64,000 nt of DNA from Apostichopus japonicus (lineage: Eukaryota; Echinodermata; Holothuroidea; Aspidochirotida; Stichopodidae). Made by a program: the position numbers and the translations under genes. The number at the start of each line of letters is the position of its first letter. Position 1 is the stretch's first letter. The notes below the pieces were generated by a model, which worked only from the letters and a program-made list of their open reading frames with translations, was not told where the DNA came from and searched no databases. Shown here piece by piece: positions 12,301-27,300 of this stretch. The stretch covers positions 28,009,989 to 28,073,988 of the forward strand of contig NC_092572.1 of NCBI RefSeq assembly GCF_037975245.1. Reading direction: 5' to 3'.

Positions 12301-15300
12301 ATAAAGTATTTCCAAGAATCATTTTTGCTTGCAACCCAATGGTACTATGTACTTGCAGTGAGTTAAAATTGCAAAAACGCAGCTGCTAAGGGCAGATATT
12401 CATGATATGGAAGACATGGATAGGTTTCATTAGGATGGTTATATTAACATCTTTACCTACCAAGTATTATTGTGATGAAATGTTATATTCCTATTATTTC
12501 TGAAATTCAACTTTATAACATGTATGGAATGATGACAGCTGTAACAGCTATCAACATTCAAATATGTACTGCATGTCTTTGCTGTAAGAAAGGAATTTGT
12601 ACAATCATTTAGCAAGCAAATATTTCTTCATGTAAAGACTGCTGCATGCATCAAGAGTATGAAACCTAAACACACTGTCAATTATCTGTTGTGTGTTGAT
12701 AACACTAAAGGCAACTTAGACACCAATATAGTCTTGGTAGGTGTGACAGATACTGCATACCAGGAATGAACAATACATCCAGTATACATGTACTGTGGGA
12801 GTTGGTGTCTCTGCCATGTCTGCTTAGTCAGAGTTCCTACACTACATATATACAGTACCTTTAGCATGGTGACTGCTGTACACCATGGCTTTACGATCAC
12901 CAGTTTTCTTCAACTGCAGACAGTGAGGCAGGGTGAGTTTTGCTAACTGATGTAACTTCAGATTATCAGGAAGAAGTTCCACTACTACTGTTGAGTTACT
13001 GGTAAATGATGAGTTAGACTCTTCTTGAAAACTGATTGGTATGATTCTCATCTGGATCAAGCATTCCTGTTCAATAGCACCACAAGGAATCTCTAGTCTA
13101 ACGCCAGTCCCTGGTATCTCTAGAATCCCTCCTTCCTTGTTAACCAAAGATTGTATGCTACGAGATGTGTCCAAGTCTATATCTATTGATGAGTGTAAAG
13201 AGAATATCATGAATAGCACCACAAATTAGTTACAAAACAAACATGCCAGTAATCAACAATTATATAGTTTTAACATCAATCGGTGTAGTCTAGCATCACT
13301 GTTGCCTCAATAAATTATGTTTATTTGTTCTCTAAAGTGTGTCATTATAGCTCCATGGTTCAACTCCTTATTGAGCCATTGACCTTATTATTTATTTAAT
13401 GCATAAGCTTTCATATAAATTATGCAAATTCAAGTACATAAACTTGCTGAGTATTACAGTTAGACATAGCTTTACCATCTGTGCACCTTATGTATGGTTC
13501 TGTATGAGACTCACAGATATTGTATGTTCAGGCATCATCAAAGATTTCATAAAACAATGTTGAACAAATGGTGAAAAGGGTATCACATCTGTCGGTATAC
13601 AGTGCTACATGTGTTAATAGCCAGCTTATGCAATATAAACAATCTTAACTGCTCATGTTAGGTAACTCAGAGCGTGATAGAAGTGTGAAACATAACAGAG
13701 AAAGGTCACACAATGTCACTTTCCCTTTCCACTTCGATCCAACTAGATTGGCATGTGCCATTGCACGTTTGCTTGAATCTAATGAAGCACACTGTTTATG
13801 GTGTTACCACACATAGGCTATCACTGTTCTGATTTACTTTACCAGCTCAAGCGTGTTCTCTACATGTGGCTATGTGGGTGTCAAAATGCTACCTAAGACC
13901 TAATTCATTTTTCATCCTGGATAGTTCCACACTAAGGTCAGGAACTATGTTTATATCCCTAAAGATTGCAGGCTTTGAAGATTGCCATATCTCAGCCTAT
14001 CTACTAAACTACAAACTATGTCAAAGGCTAGTGCTGCCATTGTTATTCACATTATTCAATTATTCATTATTGCTACAGTATTACATCTTCAATATGTTTA
14101 CTTTGTAAAACTCTTCTTAACTCAATTTCAATAAGTCAATCATGATCCCTTTTCTAAAAAAGAGTTATTCCACTATCTCCTTGGTACTGTGAATCATAAA
14201 GTTTAAAATAAATAAGTTTAAGCTAGACACACCTGTAACCGCTTTTGTTGTTGCTGGTTCATTAGAGTTCCTACTGTGTAGTCTAAACTCCATCTGGATG
14301 AAGAAATAATTCCAGATAAATACAATAGAAACAATTATCAATTTAGATTTGCTGGTAACTGACAGAACTTCTCGATATCAACAATCAAAGCAAATATACG
14401 ATGGAAAAATGCTTACAAACTTGCATTTTAACAAATAACACTTTATCATTTGAAAAAACAAGAAAAGATTATGTTTATCTCACCGGCCATTTTCCAGTGT
14501 GCACATCTAAAGTGTGAATTACATTGGCTCCAATGGTCCATTCAACTGCAAAGAGCATATTAGATCACATATAACTGTTGCGGTTATTGCACATAGAACT
14601 GCAATTCTCTTAAATTAATGATTTTACTATTCACTAAATGGTGACAATTTGTTGCCAAGAAATTGCAGTTACATCTTGTTCTAGACTAGATCTGCAAATA
14701 ACTACGTGTTTGGTAAACATCTGATTGAAAAGTAACAACTGATTGTTTAACAGTTTGTGAAGTAACAACTGATTTTTTAACAATTTGTGAGAAATACTGT
14801 TATGCTTGCAGAAATTAATAAAAGATAGTCAAAGAATAGCCTCAGTCTAATCTTTCTAATGATCTTCTTTCTATCAAGTACATTAAACAACCAGAATACC
14901 AACTTACTACTGGATCTACATAGAAGTGCAAAAATTCAGCCACCCTTTACACTTGGGAGTTTTTGTTGTGACAAGGTTTCTAGACGTTTGACCTCCACAA
15001 AGAAAGCAAAAGGGTTCTTGCACTCATCAGTGTAAAGTGAATCCAATGTCATATATGCTTAAGTTCATTGATGCTGTAGTTTTGGAGAAGTTTGTCATTT
15101 CTACAAAGTATTCAGACTTTACAGTAACTCATGTTATCTCAAATGAGAACTGCTTCTCACAAACTCAGTATAGCTCTAAATTCACCCATATATACACCAT
15201 CAATATGATGCAGATTTGTGTTGCCTTTGACAAGGAGTAAAAACTCAATTGATCCAAGTTATTTCTCTATACTTTGAGTACATTACAAAGTGCTTCAAAC

Positions 15301-18300
15301 AAAGATGTTAGACCAATGTAGATTTCACTTGTTTTGAATGTCAAGTCGACTACACGTTACTTCCTTTAAATGCGTGGTAAGTATTTACCTACAACATGCT
15401 ACCATGGGACTTAATTTACATAACCAAACAAAAGTGGTATTCATTAATTACTAAGTAACATTGTACCTGAGATATTTCGGGATTGTAAGGCTTTCAGAAT
15501 CTTGTCATCTGTCACATCCTTCGGTGGACTTGGAAAGAGTAAACTAGAGTTAAAGAAGGTGAAGAATCAATACATGGCTGGTGCAGACAATGTTCTTATA
15601 TACAGAAAATCTTAGCAGCAAAGGTTAAAATATTGAACCATGTGTTTTAGTTGTTCATTTCACTGTTGAGTTTTGATGAGTGTTTAACAAAACATTGTGT
15701 CCCTTTTTTTCTCCATGCATTGTATATATTTCATAAAAGTATTATTGAATGTGCATATATTTTCTATATCTTGATTAAATAGGAATGCATACATTGGTCC
15801 ATTATGCAAACAACAAAACAGTAACAAATGAACTCTGAGTGACCTACAGAAAGATACCAACAGTTACTGTTTCTTTCCTGTTGGCTTTACTTGTATTCAT
15901 CTTCAACTATTTTTGTCTCTATGTCCATGTAGGTATGTATTCTCATTGTTTCAATTAACGAAAGAATATTAAATTTCTACTTACCATGCTGCATCAACAT
16001 GTTTACAATTTAAAATGAATTTTAGAAGGTCTTCATAATCTTTGTCAATTAGTTTCTGGTCCCATCGATCCATTTCAATAGCCTCAAGAGTTTCTAATAT
16101 ACCAAGCCATACATCGTCCTGTAAGACAAGGGCCTTGTCTGTAACTTTTTCAACCACATCTGAAAACTTCAGACGCTTTATTGGAACCTAAAAAGGAACA
16201 GAGGGTTTCACACATTAAAACCTGACATCAGTATTCACAGATAACAGAGGGTCTATTTGAGAAATTTAAATGCCCCGTGGAATAAGGGAAGGTACAATGG
16301 CAATAGAGGACTGGGTAAAAAATGTACTCACAAAGAGAACCAATTCAACACTGACTTGATCATAAAACACAATAAAGTATATATTACTGGGAAGTCACTC
16401 AAGCATAATTTTCGACGGGCTAAAATGTTTATCAAGCATCTTCATGCAACCAATATGTTAAGGAATATGGAGTTACTTTTAGAAATGGAAAGTGTTAAAA
16501 AAAAGTGACTGTACCTTTGATTTTGAAGCAAAGGTCACCATAGAAACTTTTGACCTCAGCAGCAGTCGACTATCTCCAGAGCTGAAGTTGACGGATTCTC
16601 TTCTACAGATCTCGGTGACAATGTCCTTGAACTTGTGTCCTTTGTACTCATCATGCTCAGCAAAACAAAGACAGATGCAGTTCATGATGTAATCAGGAAT
16701 CTCCCCATCTCCTGTTTTAAAGTCTCTCATTAGAAAACTGGCAATGAAATGAAAGCTGGGAGGACAGATGTGACAAGTGAAGCGCAAGACATAATGGAGA
16801 TCAGCTGGGTCTATGTTAGCCAGGTGTTCTCTGAACAATTGATACTTGTAATGGTGTTCAGTTGATTTGTGACCCCAGAAGAGGTGGGCTAAATACTTTG
16901 CTGCAAACCACTCTTGGATTAACTTATGAAGGAATTTAACTTGTAAAGAGACATATTTTGCAGCTTTTCCTTTCTGCAAAGGTTTTGATTTCTTCTCTTG
17001 TGATTCCAATATTGGTTTTCTCTCTGATTGATTGACAGATGCTGACAGATCAGTATCAGGGGATACCCCTTTCTTTATCTCTGAAGTAACATTAGATGTG
17101 TTCAGTGACTCATCACTGATGGAATCAGTCTGGGGACTTTCACTGCCTGAGTCAGTCTGAAGATCTCTACTAGGGGAATTTAATGGAGTTCCTTCCTCAA
17201 CAACAAGTAACCCAGCATCTATCCATGTTTTGCTATTACTGACACATCTATCCACAAAGTCTTTCTGCCAAAACAATTGTTGGTTTCCTTTACAGAGGCC
17301 GTTAAAGGCAAGTTCCTCCAATGTAATATATGTATCTTGGGGTTCTAATGATGTTTCACTCTCTGAAATGCTCTCATACTCTTCACTAGTAGATTCCAGA
17401 AGTGACCCAGAGGTCTCTTCAGTGTCAGATGTACTTTCTTCATCCTTCTCAGAACCTGATGAAACATATGAAACATCTTCCTGTTCATGATATGCAAAAG
17501 AATCAGGATCAAACTTAATGGTAGCATGTTTCTTCAGAGTGAAATCATGTGTGTGGTGACTAGATGATTGTGCCTCAGACTCCCACTCAGGAGCAGTCTT
17601 ATCACCAGTTACTTCATATTCCTCCTGCTTGCTAAATGCTTCACTCTCTGATCTGCTCTCATCCTCTTCACAAACTGATTCCAGCTGCTGATGTGACAGA
17701 TGACCCGAGGTGCCTTCCTCATCCTGCACAGAACACAGAATGTCTACAATGGCCTTCACGAAAGGAGTTACCCTGTTAAGCTGGCCCTCTTGTAACTTTC
17801 CTAATCTATCAATGTTATGTACTAACAACACAAAGAGTAGTGGAACATAACAAAGATCAAGAATAAATGGAACATTATCAATTAAGTCTTTTACATCTTC
17901 TTGCCTTGTTTGATCATCAGAGAAGACTTTTTCAATGTATTCATTCCTCTCATCCTCACCGAAGCTTCCTATCTTCAACATTGGACCTGGAGGTAGATGC
18001 TTGGTATAATCTGTCCTAGCTGTGATTATAACAATGCAGTTGGACAGTTTCTCCTTTGTCATTACTCTCATGACTTCTGAGGGACTTCCATCTTTGGTTA
18101 CACCATTGTATTCTTCTAACCCATCCAATATGAGGTAGACTTTCTTCTTACCACTATTAAGCATAGACTCAATATCCTCTTCTGTGATGGGAATGCCTTT
18201 CCGGATGTAAAACATCTTGATAGCTTGAATAATTGTCATGTCATCAACAATTTTCAAGGGCAGATAGATGACCATGGGGATATCCATAAGCTTTCCACAA

Positions 18301-21300
18301 CACCAGTCATAAGCCAACTGAGAGGAGAGCATTGTCTTGCCGGAGCCTGGCTGTCCTTCCAGAATGATTCGAGTCTCTGCTTTTAGTCTTTCATCAGTAA
18401 AGATATCTAGGTAGTGCAGCTTACATTTTCGGTCAACTTGTCTGCTAGATATATTGGAACCAGAATTTGTTAAGACTAAGCGGCTGGCAATAAAGAGATC
18501 ATTAGATTTCCATTGACAAGACTTCATCCAGGGGACAGGAGTCATTGTTTCAAACCAACTCTTCATCTTCTGTTGTAAGCATTTCAGGAATAAGCTCTCT
18601 TTGTCTTTAAAACAAGGAAACAGAAAGCACAGTTTAATTTATATTGAAACAAGTTCAAATGTTTCACAATTTATGACAATATAAAGAATACTGTACCTAC
18701 CATGTACTGAAAAACAAGTGTGCTTTGATATCAATAGTAAGGGCAATCTCGTAACAATGTATCTTTGGTAACATTTCTTAACAACTACAGTAGTATAATC
18801 TTCAAAAGTAACGGTAACTCACTCCTAACACAAACTAAGACACAGTCATTGCTCAAACATGCTAGTCAGTTTAAAAATTACTCAGTAATACAAACAGCAA
18901 TAATAAAAAACAGTGTCATACATCCAGACTTGAAACAATTGGAAAGGCAGATGTTATTATATTTCATTCATACCATCAGAAGATCAGATACTGTTCTCTA
19001 TCTGCAATTTTATTTTCAAAGACACTACTTGAACCACTATTGAAAAATGCCAATTTAAAGATTAATTTTCTTTTATTTAGAGACAAACATTGCAAAATGA
19101 TTGCTGTAATAAATGGAAAGACTTGATACTGCCCTTATTTATTTGTCACTGATCAAGTAGGACTCCTCCATAATTAGGGGCATTGTTTAATTGTGGAGTC
19201 ATTTGAGTACACTGCAAACTACAGCTTCCTGGGACACGACTAAATCATTTTCAAAGGATTATTATCATAACATTAATTTTACAGGAGAAAGAGCTGTTGG
19301 TATAGTCACTGTACAACATCACAGATTACACAGTAGAAAAATGCACTCATCATTATAAAGTGAAAACCTGCATTATTATATTTCTCAACAACATACAATG
19401 CTATGAAGCTGTGAGTTCCATCAATGTGCTTCAGTTCAAAACATATTTTGACATCTCAGTCTTCATTCTATCCCTAAAATTTTCAAATATTCATATACTC
19501 ATTATATCCCTTATAAATATATTATATAAGATATGAAATATAGTATATATATATATATATGCGTGTGTGTGTGTGTGTGTGTAAATATAAATAAATATAT
19601 ACATTATAAAAGATATAAATATATTATATATATAAGCTATAAATTTATATTATATAAGATATAAGGTACAAATATATAAGATTCATTATATCCCTAAAAT
19701 ATATTATATCTTTATAATATATCTAATATATTATATCTAAAATCTATAATATATTATATCTTCATTATATTCCTAAAATATCCTGTAATATTTTTAGATA
19801 ATGAGTGCATTTTGTGTGTTTAACTGTTTTCGAGCTATGAAGTCTAAAGTCAGGAATGTTCCTTAAAACTGGCATGAAACTTGTACCAGTGGGGTATAAA
19901 AGTTTGTTACATGTACACATGAATTTACAATTACCTTCATCTCGTGGCATAGTTTCGTCAGAAAGTACCAAGGACTGGTATTCGTGTATCTTAGCTACTG
20001 CCTGGAGAAGACGATATTCCTCTAAAGGAGTCTCTAATTTGCTGACATCAGAAGGATTAATGATGCCCATCTTATCAATTGTCAGGAGGAAGGAGAGTCC
20101 TGGATTCTGACTGGAGGTAACTGTCTTCTTGTTCTTAGCAGTAACTTCAAAGTTATCACACAGTTTCACTGTTATGGAAAATGTCAAATGAGCAGAGAGG
20201 CCGGCGAGGAATTTACCGTACTCAGTCTCTTGATCTGAAATGTTTAAGGTAAAACATTAAATTTAGTTTCCAGTTTTGGTAAATATCTGCAGAGACGTAC
20301 AGGCACACTGTTAAATGCATTATCCACATCACGGCACAGAGTGACTTTTGCTCACTTGTACAAATTTACATATGTACTATGTTTTGGTATGCACATTTTA
20401 GTTGCCAGCATCTAGAATAAATCACCACCTGTGTTATGTATCAATACATAAAGTGTGATCTTTCTGGGGGGTACGGGTGGGGAAGGGGTAGGGCAAGTTG
20501 GGGGCAGGGGTATGGCTTTTAATGTAAGTGCATTATGGAAGTACAAATGGTGAAGCAAAAAAACATTACAAGAGAGCTATTGATTAGGGGCCTACCTCTC
20601 AGCTTCATGTACATCTCTGTTAATAAGTGAGTATGGTTGATCTTCAGCTCAGTGAGTGCATCAGTTAATCGATTCACATTAGAAGGGTGTATGAATCCTC
20701 TCTCTTCAAGGGCAAGCAGAAAGTTCTTGGAGTACAAGGGACTTGTAATAATGGTCTTCACTTGATCGAGTGGTAGAGAAAAGTAGCGGCCTAAATTCCC
20801 ACAGTCAGTTTTGGTAAGCTTTGAAGAAAGTTCTTCTTTGAGATTGCTGAAGGTGAAGATGGATGCCTACGGAAGAGAGAAACAACAATCAATCCAAAGA
20901 ATTAGTTATTCTTTGCGAACTAATCACTAAAATAACTGTCATTTTAGACTAGCCTTGGTCAGAAGATTTCTGAGATGTGACAATGTTTGAGATGTAACCA
21001 ACAGCTCCTCTGAGACTTGAACTCCACATAAGAGAGACTTTAGATTCTGGTTACTCGCACAGAAGATCCACACACTAAATGAAGTCAAAGCAGCTACTGT
21101 ACTGACCTCTGACCGGCTTAATGGGATATACATCACATATACTGTATTGTAAGGAAGGAAAGAAAATCTACAAAACCACATCTAAAGGTAACTGTGTGTT
21201 CTCCCATTTGTTTCTAAAACTTATTGATATTTAGGTGAACTGACCTATGACCTCTAGAGCAAGGCTGCAGAAACTTAGTTCTACTGATGTGCTCATACTG

Positions 21301-24300
21301 TGATGCTCAGTGAATCAGATAAGAATTAAGAAAGTTATTGTAGATCTATGTACATTATTTAGGGTACATTTGTTAACAGACATTTCAATGCACACAGTGT
21401 ACTGTGCTAAAGTAATTACTGATCTATTATACTTTACAGAATGATTTAAGGACAAACAATAGGATATATCCTTCATTATGTACAGTGCTTTAAAGCCAAT
21501 TCCAACAAACAAAATATAATCAATTGAGCACTAGCTATCTGCTCACTGAAAAAGACCTTTCAAACTTGATATGATTTCACAATTGTATAATATACAGTAC
21601 TTTCAAGCAAACAATATCGTTGCAACAGTTCAATCTAAGCTGTTTAGACTTTTCTAACTCCATTGTCAATCAAGGCTTTACTGCCAGGTAAGAAGGAAAC
21701 TGTCAGACACTTCCGGGGTACTAGTGGTATTACTGGTCACGTTTGCACAGAGCTCTCTAAAACTTCAGATGCCTAACTTCCTTTGTTTATTGCTTTACTG
21801 CTTGCAAGCATTTCTGGAACCAGTATGTCAGGTGGTTACAGCAAAACTGTAGCACACCTAGATGTAACCTTATATCAGTTGAGATGTAACCACAGATGAT
21901 TTATGCACAAAATTAAGCCATAATTGCCTCATAATTTGCGGCTGAAATGCTTAAAGGCTAAAAATATTATTACCTTTGGTAAACAATTCCATGTAAAACC
22001 AAGAGAAAATACTGTATTTCAAAAGCATTGCTCAAGCAATGTGGCAGGAGAAGCAAAACACCATGATGCCGTCAAGTATTATTACATAGAGGTATTGAGA
22101 TGTATAGGGCTTCATTGTTAAGTGTACATAGTCTACACTGCACATTTGTGATGTTTCACATATTTATGAAGGTTTTGGTCCTGTTGGATGTCATATACAG
22201 TAAACATGCTTTAATGTGTGTACAGGGGGCTGTACTGTAGCCATTGTCTGTCATTTTCTAACAAAACTAATCTAGAATGTCCTCCAAGTTGCTTTGGTGT
22301 ATGTGCAGGGCTGTAGCCACAGTCTGTTCAAAAACATGAAATCTTATACTGCACAATGCAGTTAGAATGTTGGAATTGATAGACACATTATGCGTTTAAC
22401 CCCTAACCCAAAGAAATTATCCAAGGGGTGGACAATACTGTGTCTGAGACCCCTCTTTCAGGGGGACATCAGACTCCCTCTCCCACTTCAAACTCTGGCT
22501 AGATGGCATTGTAAACTGCATGTGTAAAGTTTAAGAAACATTGTTGCTTGTTATACGCCAAATCCAACTGGCTGGAGTCTTGAAATCTTTTGGGTTTAGG
22601 CATCACATTCAGACACAGTAATACAAATACAGTACTGTACAAGCAAACTTGAAATTTAATATAGGTTCCTGATGCTTTCAGCATAGGAACTGAATAAGAC
22701 ACCAAAATGGCAAACTACATTAAAGGTTTGATGAAATAACTGGTTGCGAATCGAGACATTGTTTAAAATTACAAGGCTTTCACATATTTTGTCTCTGCTG
22801 ACCTCAAATGACCTATGACCACGATCGAAAGATAAAGAGTTCACCTTATCAATTGAGGGATATTCATGTGCTAGACTACAGTGAGACCCATCTATGTTTC
22901 TCTTTCATACTGTATCAGTTTTACAAGAATTTCCCATTTCTGACCTTTGACCTTCATGAAAGCAGGATTCATCTTATCACTAAACAAGAGCCCAAAGGCA
23001 CTATGGTTCCTAGCTTATAAGGACTTTAGAAGCACTATCCTAAAATTGTTATTTCAGGGTTTAATGTACACATACAATATCATTGCCATAAATATCACAA
23101 ATCAATGATTGGTCCTTTTGAGAATCAGTTGACTTTTGTTAAATTTGTTTATATAAACTTGCAGAATCATCCTAACTTTACTTAATAACTTTGGTTGCAC
23201 AGGAGTCAACCCATGGACATTTAAAATATGGCCACACAAATTCAAAAATTCAACAACAAAAAAACTAATACAGGTCACTGGAGGCACTATTCCAAGGTCA
23301 TGTGAGGTCAACAGAGGTCCACCTCTCAAAACCAAACAAAACCGCATGAAGGTCACACAGGGGTCAACCATAGACAATTTTGATCAGTTTTGAGATTGAG
23401 TTTTTGACCCTTGTTGACCTTGGATGACATGACCATTATGTTTGGAAACGATCGCTTACCCTTTACGCAACTAGTCCAAAAAAAACATATTTAACCCATA
23501 ATTGACCTTTGGTGACCTTGGATTACATAACGGTTATTTTGGAAAATGTGCCCCTTCATTCACAACTGGTCCCAATATAACAGCTATTTTATATTTTGTA
23601 ATTGGAAGTTGTTGCAAAAATTGGCATGAGTGGGCAGATTTTTTGCCCATAAGCGACCTTGGATGACATGACTGTTTTTATTAAAAAGTTCCCCTCATTG
23701 ATGTGCACATTCTCGCATAATTGTTATGCACTCCAATGTACACACACAATGTTATTGCTAAAAAGGTATCAAATCCAACCTTTGGGGCCTCATAACTTAA
23801 GAACCGTTTCGTCTATAGAACGCAGAGCTCTATAAAATATTGACAAACTGTTTTTCTTTGCCCTGTATCTCCTATTAAAAATTAGCATATATTTTATATA
23901 AAAACCTTAACCTTTGATTAACTTTACACCCGAAGGTCGCACACGGGTCAACCCATGGACAGTTTTGATCGGAAGACCATTTGAGATCTGAATATGGCCA
24001 CAAGAATTCAAATAACCAAAGAAACTAACACAGGTCACCAGAGGTCAACAGAAGGTTGAAGCTGTCACAAAGATGACTAATGGATTACAATAGCATAACT
24101 CAGACATTTTGTTCTCAAGCTATTGCAGAAATACTAGTTTTTGACCCCTAATTGACCTTTGATGACCTTGGATCACACGACTGTTATGGTTGAAACGATC
24201 CCCTACCCCATTTACAACTAGTTCTAAAACAAACACGTCACACCCTGTCAATGGGAGTTATTGCTTTGTTTATTATTTGGCTTTTTGGTCCTAACTGACC

Positions 24301-27300
24301 TTTGGTGACCTTTACAAGCAGCGAAAACAATAGGGCCCACCTTCTCATTATGGCGAATCTAAATACCAAGTTTGATATCAGTTCAACATTTCCTTGTTGA
24401 GTTACAGTGCACCCAAGCAAGTGTTACAGACACACACATATGCCAAGCTGACTACATAGGTTCCTTTTGCTAAAGCAAGGAACCAAAAACACTGTGATTC
24501 ATATCTACATGACATCCACCTGCTAACTTTGACATCCATTCAATTTTCCTTGTTGGGCTACTATATTTTAATTGGCTTGACATTGTGACTTCTGCTGACC
24601 TCAAATGACCCTCCACTATATATAGAGAAATCATCTACTCAATATTAGTTATCCACATACTAGTAGTAAACAATCCATCCATCCATTATTCCATCCATCC
24701 ATGTTTCATATTTTGAGATATCATGTACTGTATACCGTAGGGCTACTAAGGAATATGCTGCAGCCTTGGTCACATTGCATGTAAACTGTACAGTTAAATG
24801 TGAGTAGATCATTGCAGCAGCTGATCAAACTCAAATGGTAAATATAAGTGATGGTGCTGATCATACTGATTTTGTTTTAACAAAATTTAGGCAGGCAATA
24901 AAGCAGACATTCATTGCTTGTGATCATTAGCCCCATTGTTTGCTTTAAAGAGGAGCACACTGTTCCCTTTGTGGTCTCTGGCAGGCTTTACCACAAGCTC
25001 TGTTATGACTTGTTTGTTAGAGGAATTTTCTAGTAAAAAATGGGGGCCAGTCCTTCCTGTCATATCATCTTTTGTCTTTGTATTTCACTATTAAGCCTTG
25101 CCATATGATGAATTGCAGTTTCTGTGATAGAGTGCTTGAAACATTGGCTCTTCCTGCCAGAAAATTTGAATCTAAGGACCGACCTACATCAAGACATGAC
25201 GTCAGTGCATCACATTGGTCACACTCGATCAGATCTCACTCTAGGCTTGGCCTTGATATGCTACACAGGAGTGTGTATAGACTTCGCATATGCCTGTGAA
25301 TAAAAAAGATCTCACTCTACGCTTGGCCTTGATTCACTACACAGGAATGTGTACATCACAGGGAAATTTCCATCTACACCCTATTTTGCTTCAGCAATTT
25401 TAACTTTCCTGGCTACAGTGTAGCTTGCTAATGATAGCGTCCCTGCAGCCTTCCCCCCCCCCCACCCCAAAGAAGTGAAGCAATGACGTCACCGTAGATC
25501 TCCAATGTTCAAATCATATTATATTAAGTTGGCGCAAGGTTAAAAAATTCACTTCTCCTGAATCATAGGATGAAAACATCCCAAACATCCCTAGGACTGT
25601 GGCGATGATAATTCCAAATCCAGTACTCATAGGTCAGGCTTTGTTTCGTTCTTGATTAAGTCTTTATAGTTATTTCATGTTCTGTGTAATCTCTGGAGGA
25701 ATAAGTTAAAGGTATGGGAAGACAGTCTGCCTACTTCCTGGAGAATTTGTGACCAAGGCTTAAGTAAAATCTTGTCTCTAGGGTGGGGAAAATGATTTCT
25801 CTCAAAGCTTCTTTGTTTTTCTTTAAATTTCTATAAAACACTCAAGTTTGCAAGCAACTCTACCATTCACCAAGACACTCCAAGCTGTCATGCATGTGCA
25901 GTAGAGACAAGCTAGAAAACTGTAAGAAATTAGTTACATTAATTTCAATACAGGTAAAGAGTTCATCTTTTAACTTTGCCCCAAACCCCTAAGGAGCCTA
26001 CCTTCTGTATATTACCTGTGAATGTATGCACTATGCAGGTTAGTTCTGTGATAACAATGTGCACACAGAGTAGCAGCCCTTATTAAGTGTAATTTGAATT
26101 AATTAGTTTATTGATCTCCTGTTATGGCAGAATGCACAAAGAATGAATTTATTATTTAGGAATTAATACCTGTAACAGCTATAGTGAGTCTACAGGTACA
26201 GTTATTACTAAATTGTAATGTGTGTAAATTCTGTATCATTTTAACTGAACATTGTTTAATAGCTGTTTACAGGGTTGATTATGGCACTTATATTCCCTCA
26301 GCCATAATGTGCGTATGGTTAAGTCCTAACCTACATTGAATTAATGTGAGAGAATTGAAAGTGCTTCAGGTTATTGGTCCATTGAGAAACAACATTGGGA
26401 TATTTATAAGTTTTATTATGTATTGCTGTGATTATGTCGAGCTTTACCCGTCACTCTAATGCACTCACATTTATTTTTCAGTTGGTATAAGTGTCGCCTA
26501 TTCGAGCTATGTTTAGATCCCATGATGCAATGCTACACTTTTACTAGTTGCCATGGTGACAGGATTTGCTGAACTTTCCATCAACTTCTGGGTTGAAAGA
26601 TTTGTAGCAATATATTTTAGTAGATAGGACTGCGGCAATATTAAGGTTTTGTTAGAATGTTAGCAAGTATTAGCAGCCCTAATAGTCACTCCTAATTGGT
26701 ACAGATAATCATCAGACCAGATAAAGCTGATATTCTATGTGATATAGTCTCTGCTTTGTAGCCTACTTTTAGTCCAAGGGGTTGCCTAGGTACATGCAGC
26801 CTAAACAAAGGTGTTTGCTGCCATGGCAACCTGTTGTCTAAGTCAGAAGTTGCAAATGGGCCAAAGTGGTTAAAGTGCTACTTGTTGTTACTATTACTAG
26901 ATGAGGGATTTCCCCGTTAGAGTTTACTGAAAAATTTCCCGCTCCTGAACTTGACAGTCATTTGTTGCTGTTAATTAGCTACAAAATTCATCATAAATTT
27001 GATTTTTCTTTCTTGACCTATAACTATGGGCTTCTGTTGGGCACACAACATCTTGTCAGGAGTCATTATAGCTAAGTATTGTGTGTTCATGTACGGGTAT
27101 TTTAAAGGGCATGTTTTCATGGACTGCAGGGAAATAAGTTTTTCTGAGCGAGTTTTCAAGACTTTTTAAATCCTAGTAATAATACTGTATTAAGGGTCTA
27201 CACAGTTTATATAATGAAAGAAATTTCAGAGGATTTTGGCATTTATTCGCCCGGTACTGTATGTGTGTGTTGCTATGAGAGGCTTTGCTACTTCAATCCT

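Noticed and set aside
16257-16508. Plus-strand ORF beside the NACHT exon
   Set aside because: Antisense to a well-supported exon end, with no recognisable domain or splice sites.
17230-17490. Plus-strand ORF within the NACHT exon
   Set aside because: Shadow of the strongly supported minus-strand coding frame.
20939-21181. Minus-strand open frame just upstream of the first DED exon as an extra N-terminal exon
   Set aside because: No credible donor follows it, and its continuation hits a stop. The DED exon's own acceptor at 20867 is better.
23102-23377. Minus-strand 91-codon ORF
   Set aside because: It consists of the TGACCT-rich dispersed repeat.
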